The position numbers were made by a program, and so were the translations under genes. Shown piece after piece: positions 1-6,267 of a stretch of DNA of 7,375 nucleotides. The DNA comes from Peptostreptococcaceae bacterium. GTDB taxonomy: Bacteria > Bacillota_A > Clostridia > Peptostreptococcales > Acidaminobacteraceae. The stretch is taken from contig JABXKX010000568.1 in NCBI GenBank assembly GCA_013619035.1, forward strand, positions 1-7,375. The letters are read 5' to 3'. The notes beneath the pieces are model-generated. The model saw only the letters and a program-made list of their open reading frames with translations, had not been told where the DNA came from and did not search any database. Numbering within the stretch: position 1 is the stretch's first letter; the number at the start of each line of letters is the position of its first letter.

Positions 1-13
1 ATCTCTGATTTTA

Positions 14-766
14 TTATATTAAACTTCTATCCACCATTTGATTTACAACAAATGATGCCACATGTTCAGCAAATGTTTTTGGTCCAAAACCAGCATCGAA
101 ACCTAATTCTTTGGCAAGTTCATGACTGATTCTTGGTCCACCACAAATTACAACTAACTTTTCTCTAAGACCTTCTGCTTCTAGAAGTTCTACAAGATTC
201 GTTAAGTTCATGATATGTACATCCTTTTGTGTAACAATTTGAGAAACAACAATAGCATCTGCATTCAGTTCAATTGCCTTTGCTATCAATTCTTCATTAG
301 GTACTTGAGAGCCTAAATTAATCGCCTCAACGCCTTTGTATCTTTCTAAACCATAGTGACCATCAAAGCCTTTCATGTTCATTATAGCGTCAATACCTAC
401 TGTATGTGCATCTGTTCCTGAACATGCTCCAACAATCACAACATCTCTTTTGATATGTTCTTTAATAAAGTCTTCAACACCATATTTATCCATGATCTCA
501 ATATCTACTTTAGGTACTTCTATTGTTGAATAATCTACTGTATGTTGACATTTTCCGTAAGCAGTAAAGAAGGTATAACCTACTCCTAAATCTTCAGAGA
601 AAACAATTGCAGGTTCGTCAATACCCATTTTAGCAAGTAATTGTTTTGCTGCTTCATCTGCTTCATCTCCAGCAGGGATTGGTAGTGTAAATGAAAACTG
701 CATTCTACCATCATTTAATGTATCACCATAAGGTTTTACTTTAGTTAAATCGATTTGGTTTGACAT
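14..766 (-). CDS. kamE: Lysine 5,6-aminomutase beta subunit (B12/PLP-binding)
   Basis: KamE is the small subunit of the adenosylcobalamin- and PLP-dependent aminomutase that moves the 6-amino group of beta-lysine (or D-lysine) to C5, giving 3,5-diaminohexanoate in the beta-lysine route. The 250-residue protein has an N-terminal dimerisation segment (about 1-100) and a C-terminal Rossmann-like cobalamin domain. The base-off B12 motif DxHxxG is intact at D119-A-H121-T-V-G124, followed by S175-Q-I (the SxL position) and the G209-G210 turn that line the nucleotide tail. K132 lies 11 residues after the cobalt-ligand histidine. This matches the spacing of His133 and Lys144 that I recall for the clostridial enzyme, so K132 is the likely PLP Schiff-base lysine. 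The ATG shares one base with the kamD stop (TAATG) and has a perfect AGGAGG six bases upstream. It ends in TAA just before the window edge. Length and motifs are normal, so the identification is firm. Confidence 0.96.
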   Translation of the reverse strand: MSNQIDLTKVKPYGDTLNDGRMQFSFTLPIPAGDEADEAAKQLLAKMGIDEPAIVFSEDLGVGYTFFTAYGKCQHTVDYSTIEVPKVDIEIMDKYGVEDFIKEHIKRDVVIVGACSGTDAHTVGIDAIMNMKGFDGHYGLERYKGVEAINLGSQVPNEELIAKAIELNADAIVVSQIVTQKDVHIMNLTNLVELLEAEGLREKLVVICGGPRISHELAKELGFDAGFGPKTFAEHVASFVVNQMVDRSLI

Positions 767-2316
767 TACTGACCTCCTAACATTAATTCAATAAATGGAT
801 TAAAGTACTGATCATCTTTTTTAACAACACCATCTAAACCTTTACCAGATGTCATTGTACGCTTAACTTCAGCAAATTTACCTTGAGAAATACTGTTTGT
901 TAAACCTTCTTCTTTGATGTCTTTTAACATTTTTACAGATTCAGCTAAAACAGTTTGAGCTCTCTTTTGAATCATACCATCTTTTTTAAACTCAATCTCT
1001 TCGCCCATATCTTTCATGTTATTAAATACATACTTTGCATTTTCAATAGAAAGCGCTCTGTCTTGTAAGAATGGTGTATGAATAGCCTCTGTTAACATAC
1101 CAAGAAGGTGTAATCCTTGATTGGTCATAATCGATACAGCGTTAAATAATGTATCTTGAACATGACCTTTATAAATATTACCCGTCTTGTACTTAGTTGG
1201 TGGCATATATTTAAGTGGTGCATTAGGGAATATATCTCTAGCCATTTGCGCTTGAGATAGTTCCATTAAAAATCCGTTTTCAATATTTGGATTCATTTCA
1301 AAACAGTGACCAAGTCCCATTTGTTCTTCAGGAAGCCCTGCTTTTAAAGCAAATTGTTCGTTGATAAATTGTGAGGTTAAAACTGTATGAGCTTCTTCTA
1401 CTGCATCAGCAGTTGTTAAGTAGTTGTCTTCACCCGTATTGATGATAACACCAGCAAATCCATTGATGATTCTTGAGAAGTACTGATCCACAAGTGTTCT
1501 TTGCATGTTGATATCTCTAAACAAAATACCATATAATGCATCATTTAACATAACATCAAGTCTTTCAAAAGCACCCATTGCAGCGATCTCAGGCATACAA
1601 AGACCTGAACAGTAGTTACACAGTCTGATGTATCTGCCAACTTCTTCTCCAACTTCATCTAATGCTTTTCTCATTATTCTAAAGTTCTCTTGAGTTGCAT
1701 ATGTACCACCGAAACCTTCAGTTGTTGGTCCATATGGTACATAATCAAGTAGAGATTGACCTGTTGTTCTAATAACAGCTATAATATCAGCACCTTGTTT
1801 TGCAGCTGCTTGAGCTTGCAATACATCTTCATAAATATTACCTGTTGCAACAATTAGATATAAGTAAGGTTTTGGACCTTCTCCAATTGTTTCTAAAAAG
1901 TTATCTCTATCTTTTCTGTTTTGTGCAATTACATCTACAGTTTCTTGTGCTTTTTTAGTCACAACCGCTTTAATCGATTCCAAATCCGATTGAGGAATGG
2001 TCATTAAATCTAAATCACCTCTTGAAACCGCTTCAGCAATTTCTTGTGGCGTTTGATTTGTATGAATCATCGCATTACCCATCCAGTAAGCTAAACCAAG
2101 TGGTAAACCCCCAGCTTCTTTAACTATATCTACGATTACATTTGGAAGCGGTCTTTCAATATCGTCTATACCATCTATCCCAAGTAATCTTAAAACTGTT
2201 CTTTCAACAGAAACTGTTGTATGCAAGTCAATCATGCCCTGAATATCATCTGCTATTACTTTTGCAGATTGTCTTGCTTCAGCTACTAAATCAAAGTCTA
2301 AGTTTAATTTATTCAT
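766..2316 (-). CDS. kamD: Lysine 5,6-aminomutase alpha subunit
   Basis: KamD is the large, TIM-barrel subunit of lysine 5,6-aminomutase. It holds the substrate and contacts the PLP and adenosyl group brought in by KamE. The protein is 516 residues, normal for the family. Residues that I recall as PLP or substrate contacts in the Acetoanaerobium sticklandii crystal structure all appear here at one residue lower: R183, S188 and Y192 in the segment RTTGQSLLDY, S237 in NYCSG, Y262, and D297/N298 in TGEDN. That constant offset supports a functional active site, although the reference numbers are from memory. The ATG overlaps the kamC stop as ATGA and is preceded by GGGAGG with a 4-nt spacer. The TAA stop overlaps kamE. 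Position between the MutS-like gene and kamE is the expected kam order. No frameshift or internal stop is seen. Confidence 0.96.
   Translation of the reverse strand: MNKLNLDFDLVAEARQSAKVIADDIQGMIDLHTTVSVERTVLRLLGIDGIDDIERPLPNVIVDIVKEAGGLPLGLAYWMGNAMIHTNQTPQEIAEAVSRGDLDLMTIPQSDLESIKAVVTKKAQETVDVIAQNRKDRDNFLETIGEGPKPYLYLIVATGNIYEDVLQAQAAAKQGADIIAVIRTTGQSLLDYVPYGPTTEGFGGTYATQENFRIMRKALDEVGEEVGRYIRLCNYCSGLCMPEIAAMGAFERLDVMLNDALYGILFRDINMQRTLVDQYFSRIINGFAGVIINTGEDNYLTTADAVEEAHTVLTSQFINEQFALKAGLPEEQMGLGHCFEMNPNIENGFLMELSQAQMARDIFPNAPLKYMPPTKYKTGNIYKGHVQDTLFNAVSIMTNQGLHLLGMLTEAIHTPFLQDRALSIENAKYVFNNMKDMGEEIEFKKDGMIQKRAQTVLAESVKMLKDIKEEGLTNSISQGKFAEVKRTMTSGKGLDGVVKKDDQYFNPFIELMLGGQ
773..778 (-). promoter_or_regulatory. 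Shine-Dalgarno for kamE inside the kamD 3' end
   Basis: The minus strand reads AGGAGG, then a 6-nt spacer, then ATG. The site is made by the GGA GGT codons of the last Gly-Gly of KamD. kamE therefore has its own strong ribosome site as well as the one-base stop/start overlap, which should help keep the two subunits near equal stoichiometry. Confidence 0.85.
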
Positions 2317-3926
2317 TTTTCCTCCCTATTTTCTAAGATACGTTTTGCATCTTCTAATATTTTTTCATCAACACCCATCATCTTAGAGATGGCTATGGCA
2401 TCTTTAGGTACTTCTTCAGGCCCTTCAATGACCTTCAAACGATAGTCCATTAAGTCATGTATGACTTCTAATGTATTGTTATCAATGTTAATCTTCAGAT
2501 CTTCAAAATCAACATGAGATAAACCTCTTACTTGTAAGTGAAGAACGTCTTCTTCATCTGCTAATCCATCAAAGTGTGTGGTGATAACAGAAACTGATGG
2601 TTTTATCTTTAAATAATTGATAATGGCTTTGCTGATAGCATAGCCTTCTTTTGGATTTGTACCTCTTGCCAATTCATCAATTAGGATTAAACCTTTATGA
2701 TCTGCTTTTCTCAATACATCGGATACATTCACCATTTCAGCACCAAAAGTACTTAATCCTTTATCAATGGATTGTGCATCTTGTGATGATAAAAATATAA
2801 AACTCTGCAATTCAAATTCAAAATACTGACATGGTACAAACAAACCATATTGCGCCATCATTTGCATTTGACCTATCATTCTCAAACATATCGTCTTACC
2901 GCCCATATTGGCTCCAGTTATACACGACATCCCTTGTGATAAGTTTATTGATATGGGCATAAACTCTAAGTTTTCCCCATTTAAATGCTCTTGTACTTTT
3001 AGATGTATACCTTCTTTTATAACCAAACCTCGCCCTATAACAGGTTTTGTCATTTTAAAAGCTATCGCAAAATATGCTTTTGCCATCATTAAATCCAGTG
3101 ATGCAATTTGATCGATATCATATCTGATATCTTCCAAATGATCATTGAGTTTATGTGTGAGCATAGATCTAATCTCATACTCTTCATCTGCTTCTTCTGA
3201 TCTTAATCTATCCATTTCTTTTTGGTACGATAAAACTTGTTCTGATATTTTAATCTTAAAACTTCTATGCATCATCGTATCTGATACATAAACAAAATCC
3301 ACATGATCTTCTAGTTTTTTTATAAGCGCTTCATCATGTTTTTTTATCATCACTTCGTCATTGGGTCTAATTTTAATATCAAACAACTCAGAGAGTGATG
3401 TCCTTTTTTCTTTTTTCTCCGTTTGAATCAAAGATTCTAATGTACGAATCCTTTCTCTTATTAACCTCAGTTGATCAGAATACCCATCATAAATATAAAA
3501 ACTATTGATCCCAATTTCTTCTGGATCTAACAAGTTTTCTATTACATTTAGAGATCTCAATTGTATGTGATCTACATCAATATTTTTAGCTTCAATATGT
3601 TCTATCAACTGTTTGACATGTAGTACGAAGTATTTCACTTCAAAAAGTTCTGTTACACTAAGTGTTTCCAAGCCATAGATACGTTCAAGAGTCAATTCAA
3701 TGGTTTTAAAATGACTTAGAATTTCTCTGATTTTTTTATAGGTAACAGGATGTGATTCAATCTGACTCTTCAGTAAATCAAGTTGATTAAAATGCGATGT
3801 TAAAGCAGATGAATCATCTGCTTTAAACACCTTTAAATTTTGTTTTAATTTCTGCCCAAAAGGCGTTTGTACCTTAATCTTATTAAAAATATAATCCACA
3901 TCTAATTGATGTCTGGTTTCTTGCAA
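2313..3926 (-). CDS. kamC: MutS-like ATPase, lysine 5,6-aminomutase reactivase subunit
   Basis: This 537-residue protein carries the MutS/ABC-type ATPase core but not the N-terminal mismatch-recognition domain. Walker A is GANMGGKT at 338-345 (MutS GPNMxGKS/T). The MutS-type signature region is STFGAEM at 392-398, Walker B is LILIDE at 413-418, followed by the D-loop RGTNP at 421-425 and the switch histidine in TTH (H451). Residues about 155-275 are highly charged and helical, like the MutS lever/clamp. In kam operons such proteins (KamC) are regarded as the ATPase of a factor that restores inactivated lysine 5,6-aminomutase. A DNA-repair role is unlikely in this setting. The gene follows kamB and overlaps kamD by 4 nt. 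The start is uncertain: TTG at 3926 is the only standard start codon close upstream, but it lies 16 nt from the AGGAGG, while an in-frame ATC at 3933-3935 sits at 7 nt. The first internal ATG is at residue 203, too late to be the start. Confidence 0.92.
   Translation of the reverse strand: MQETRHQLDVDYIFNKIKVQTPFGQKLKQNLKVFKADDSSALTSHFNQLDLLKSQIESHPVTYKKIREILSHFKTIELTLERIYGLETLSVTELFEVKYFVLHVKQLIEHIEAKNIDVDHIQLRSLNVIENLLDPEEIGINSFYIYDGYSDQLRLIRERIRTLESLIQTEKKEKRTSLSELFDIKIRPNDEVMIKKHDEALIKKLEDHVDFVYVSDTMMHRSFKIKISEQVLSYQKEMDRLRSEEADEEYEIRSMLTHKLNDHLEDIRYDIDQIASLDLMMAKAYFAIAFKMTKPVIGRGLVIKEGIHLKVQEHLNGENLEFMPISINLSQGMSCITGANMGGKTICLRMIGQMQMMAQYGLFVPCQYFEFELQSFIFLSSQDAQSIDKGLSTFGAEMVNVSDVLRKADHKGLILIDELARGTNPKEGYAISKAIINYLKIKPSVSVITTHFDGLADEEDVLHLQVRGLSHVDFEDLKINIDNNTLEVIHDLMDYRLKVIEGPEEVPKDAIAISKMMGVDEKILEDAKRILENREEK
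2321..2326 (-). promoter_or_regulatory. Shine-Dalgarno for kamD inside the kamC 3' end
   Basis: The minus strand reads GGGAGG, AAAA, ATG, and the ATG overlaps the kamC TGA in the four-base form ATGA. The spacer after GGAGG is short (4 nt). The arrangement is typical of translational coupling or reinitiation from the upstream gene. Confidence 0.8.
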
Positions 3927-3942
3927 AAAAAAGATAAAAACA

Positions 3943-3948
3943 CCTCCT
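3943..3948 (-). promoter_or_regulatory. Shine-Dalgarno for kamC overlapping the kamB stop
   Basis: The minus strand reads TAGGAGG, where TAG is the kamB stop codon. The perfect AGGAGG is 16 nt from the TTG codon at 3924-3926, but only 7 nt from an in-frame ATC at 3933-3935. No ATG or GTG lies at a usual distance in the kamC frame. The site therefore decides that kamC begins close by, but with an unusual codon or unusual spacing. Confidence 0.8.
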
Positions 3949-4975
3949 ATGCCATCACATTGATAACAGGCAACTCTTTGAGATAAAACTGAAGCTGTTT
4001 TTGATAAACATCTGGTTCAAAATAGTATCCCTCAGGCGAAGCAGGGTTTATCGTCACAGCTATTAATTTAATCTCATCTATCACGCGAATACTCACGCCA
4101 ATTTTCTCAAAATATATCCAGTCTTTATAATCAATAAATATCCTCGTAGCATCTCTTACAATAAATGTTATATGTTTAAAATGACGACTGGTTTTAACAA
4201 TATCAAGTACTGTTTTTGAAACCAATGATCCTGGTATGATAACATATCTTGTGTCCTCATTCAGTGCTACTGCTATCTTTTGTCCAGCATTTAATGCTGT
4301 TTTTAAATTCAGAGTGGCAACAGTATGCTCGTTTTCAGCGTCTACTCCTATCATGACAATGTCCTTCTCTCTTATAGCTTCATCAGCTATAGCCCTTATA
4401 GAGAGGTTTTCAATTGCTTTCAACTGAAACAGTGTTACTTGATACACTGTTTTTTCAATCGCCTTTTGCATATCTCTCGACAGAACAGCTCCTGTCGAAA
4501 GAATAGTTGCATCTGTGATAGATGGTGAAGCCGTACTTTTCCGGTCGATGGCTCCATCCACTATAATAAGATCAACACCATAAGCTTTCATCTTTAGATT
4601 CGTCAACATAATCTCATGATTAGAACAAGGTCCAGCTATCTGAATATAGCCTGGAATAATTACCCGTCCTATAACGATTTTCCCCATCGAAGTATGGAAA
4701 TCTGTCATCTCCAATACTTCTAATCTCGCTTCTGATTTCTGAAATAATGTTTCCGACGTTGCTATGATGCTACCTTCGTAGGCATATATCATTGGTTTAT
4801 CGGTACTGGTTACAATATCCTGCTTTTCGCCGTCACGTCCGATTGAGGTTAAACCTATTTTCTTTCCGTTCTCATAGGCCTCATCTAATAGTGCGTTCAG
4901 TGTTACTGTTTTTCCAGCATTCTTTGCCATACCTACTATAGAGATGGTTTCATATTTACTTGTATATTCTAACAT
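3947..4975 (-). CDS. kamB: KamB, P-loop-like partner subunit of the aminomutase reactivase
   Basis: KamB is found next to kamC in lysine fermentation operons and is considered the other subunit of the lysine 5,6-aminomutase reactivating factor. Its exact activity is not established. Numbered from the chosen start (342 aa), a nucleotide-binding loop near the N-terminus reads G15-MAKNA-G21-K22-T23. This resembles Walker A but has five rather than four residues between the first Gly and GKT. A hydrophobic strand followed by VDGAIDRKS around 139-147 could supply the Walker B/magnesium aspartate (D140). No signal peptide or membrane segment is visible, so it is cytoplasmic. The longest frame starts at an ATG at 4981, but that codon directly abuts AGGAG. 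The second ATG at 4975 has a 6-nt spacer and is preferred. The gene begins 16 nt after kamA and its TAG stop is part of the kamC Shine-Dalgarno. Assignment rests on context and the P-loop more than on a diagnostic catalytic motif. Confidence 0.85.
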   Translation of the reverse strand: MLEYTSKYETISIVGMAKNAGKTVTLNALLDEAYENGKKIGLTSIGRDGEKQDIVTSTDKPMIYAYEGSIIATSETLFQKSEARLEVLEMTDFHTSMGKIVIGRVIIPGYIQIAGPCSNHEIMLTNLKMKAYGVDLIIVDGAIDRKSTASPSITDATILSTGAVLSRDMQKAIEKTVYQVTLFQLKAIENLSIRAIADEAIREKDIVMIGVDAENEHTVATLNLKTALNAGQKIAVALNEDTRYVIIPGSLVSKTVLDIVKTSRHFKHITFIVRDATRIFIDYKDWIYFEKIGVSIRVIDEIKLIAVTINPASPEGYYFEPDVYQKQLQFYLKELPVINVMA

Positions 4976-4981
4976 GACCAT

Positions 4982-4986
4982 CTCCT
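4982..4986 (-). promoter_or_regulatory. Shine-Dalgarno that decides the kamB start
   Basis: The minus strand reads TAGGAGATGGTCATG. AGGAG touches the first ATG with no spacer, which does not allow initiation there. The second ATG (4973-4975) is 6 nt away, the usual distance. The site therefore supports a protein starting MLEYTSKY. Confidence 0.75.
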
Positions 4987-4991
4987 ACTGA

Positions 4992-6245
4992 TTACTCGTG
5001 ATGTGTTCTCTTAGCTCTTTCTAACTCTTTTAGTTCGATTGATACTCTATTACCTTGATGAAGTCCTGCCACACCAAATAACTTATGTGGATTTTCTTTA
5101 GTACACTCATCACATTGACACTGATTATGATATGGTTCTGGCTCAGCGTAAGTTGTAATAACACCTTCATAGTTTCTTAAAACAACTTTATCAGCTGATT
5201 GAGAAATTAAGTATTGTGGCATTACTGGAATCTTACCACCACCACCTGGTGCATCAACCACAAATGTTGGCACTGCGTATCCAGATGTATGGCCTCTAAG
5301 ACCTTCAATTATTTCTATACCTTTTGCAACTGGTGTTCTGAAATGCTCAATACCAGTAGAAAGGTCACATTGATAGATGTAGTATGGTCTAACTCTCATC
5401 ATAACTAAGTTATGAACCAGTTTTCTCATCACATGTACACAATCATTTACACCTCTAAGAAGTACAGATTGGTTTCCAAGTGGAATACCTGCATCTGCCA
5501 TTAAACGACATGCTTCTTTTGCTTCTGGTGTTACTTCTTTAGAGTGGTTGAAGTGTGTATTTAACCATATTGGATGGTATTTTTTTAACATGTCTACAAG
5601 CTCAGGTGTAATTCTTTGAGGTAATACAACTGGTGTTCTAGAACCTAAACGAATGATTTCTACATGCTCAATTTCACGAAGTTTAGAAATGATATACTCT
5701 AAACGATCATCAGAAACTAATAAACAGTCACCACCAGAAAGTAATACGTCTCTTACTTGTGGTGTATTTCTGATGTATTCAATAGCCTTATCAATTTGAT
5801 CTAATGGCTGAACATCATCATGAGCACCTGCAAAACGTCTTCTTGTACAGTGTCTACAATACATAGAACACATATCAGTAATTAATAAAAGCACTCTATC
5901 TGGATAACGATGTGTTAATCCTGGTACTGGTGAATCTCCATCTTCATGAAGTGGATCATCCATATCATTTTCAGATTTATGAGTTTCAGCAATTGTAGGA
6001 ATTGCTTGCATTCTTACTGGACAATGTGGATCATTCTCATCCATTAATAGTGCATAATATGGTGTGATACCCATTCTTAAGATCTCTAATGATTTCTTAA
6101 CACCCTCTTCTTCTTCAGATGTTAAATTAACAACCTTCTTAAGATCTTCAAGTGTATCAATTCTATTTTGAACTTGCCATTTCCAGTCATCCCACTGTTC
6201 TTGTGTGACATCTTTCCAAAGCGATACTTCATTATAATGACGCAT
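4992..6245 (-). CDS. kamA: L-lysine 2,3-aminomutase (radical SAM)
   Basis: KamA interconverts L-lysine and L-beta-lysine, the first step of this pathway, using SAM, a [4Fe-4S] cluster and PLP. At 417 residues it is full length. The radical-SAM motif CxxxCxxC is C126-SMY-C130-RH-C133, followed by R135, and the GGD motif is at 171-173. The PLP-binding lysine is K338 in PGGGGK. The two acidic residues that grip the substrate side-chain amine are D294 and D331. The intersubunit zinc ligands are C269 and the cluster C376/C378/C381. All of these fall exactly one residue later than the Clostridium subterminale SB4 numbering as I recall it, so the enzyme looks fully competent. This set, including the C-terminal zinc cysteines and both aspartates, favours genuine lysine aminomutase over EpmB or glutamate/arginine aminomutases. 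The gene lies 22 nt downstream of kdd and 16 nt upstream of kamB, in a clear transcription unit. Confidence 0.98.
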   Translation of the reverse strand: MRHYNEVSLWKDVTQEQWDDWKWQVQNRIDTLEDLKKVVNLTSEEEEGVKKSLEILRMGITPYYALLMDENDPHCPVRMQAIPTIAETHKSENDMDDPLHEDGDSPVPGLTHRYPDRVLLLITDMCSMYCRHCTRRRFAGAHDDVQPLDQIDKAIEYIRNTPQVRDVLLSGGDCLLVSDDRLEYIISKLREIEHVEIIRLGSRTPVVLPQRITPELVDMLKKYHPIWLNTHFNHSKEVTPEAKEACRLMADAGIPLGNQSVLLRGVNDCVHVMRKLVHNLVMMRVRPYYIYQCDLSTGIEHFRTPVAKGIEIIEGLRGHTSGYAVPTFVVDAPGGGGKIPVMPQYLISQSADKVVLRNYEGVITTYAEPEPYHNQCQCDECTKENPHKLFGVAGLHQGNRVSIELKELERAKRTHHE

Positions 6246-6252
6246 AACTTTT

Positions 6253-6261
6253 CCCCCCTTT
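6253..6261 (-). promoter_or_regulatory. G-rich Shine-Dalgarno for kamA
   Basis: The minus strand reads AAAGGGGGG, a 7-nt spacer, then ATG. A run of six G residues replaces the usual AGGAGG. It can still pair with the anti-Shine-Dalgarno sequence with one mismatch. It is the only one of the six sites in the window with this form. Confidence 0.7.
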
Positions 6262-6267
6262 GATTAT

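Noticed and set aside
1..13. Terminator or downstream gene start after kamE
   Set aside because: Only 13 bases remain after the stop, with no hairpin or ribosome site, so nothing can be concluded.
2142..2336. Plus-strand 64-codon reading frame opposite the kamD start
   Set aside because: It is an antisense shadow of kamD/kamC with low-complexity Leu/Gln-rich translation and no convincing ribosome site. The sense genes explain the sequence fully.
2908..3111. Plus-strand 67-codon reading frame inside kamC
   Set aside because: It lies opposite the conserved MutS Walker A region, whose coding constraint is on the minus strand. No independent gene signal is seen.
2313..3926. DNA mismatch repair protein MutS/MutS2
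   Set aside because: The mismatch-recognition domain is missing and there is no Smr domain, the length is short at 537 residues, and the gene is embedded and overlapped in the kam operon.
4236..4528. Two overlapping plus-strand reading frames inside kamB
   Set aside because: They overlap each other in different frames, are opposite kamB, and have Ser/Phe/Cys-rich translations typical of antisense shadows.
5214..5408. Plus-strand 64-codon reading frame inside kamA
   Set aside because: It is rich in Trp/Cys/His because it is the complement of kamA codons, and the kamA frame here contains conserved catalytic residues.
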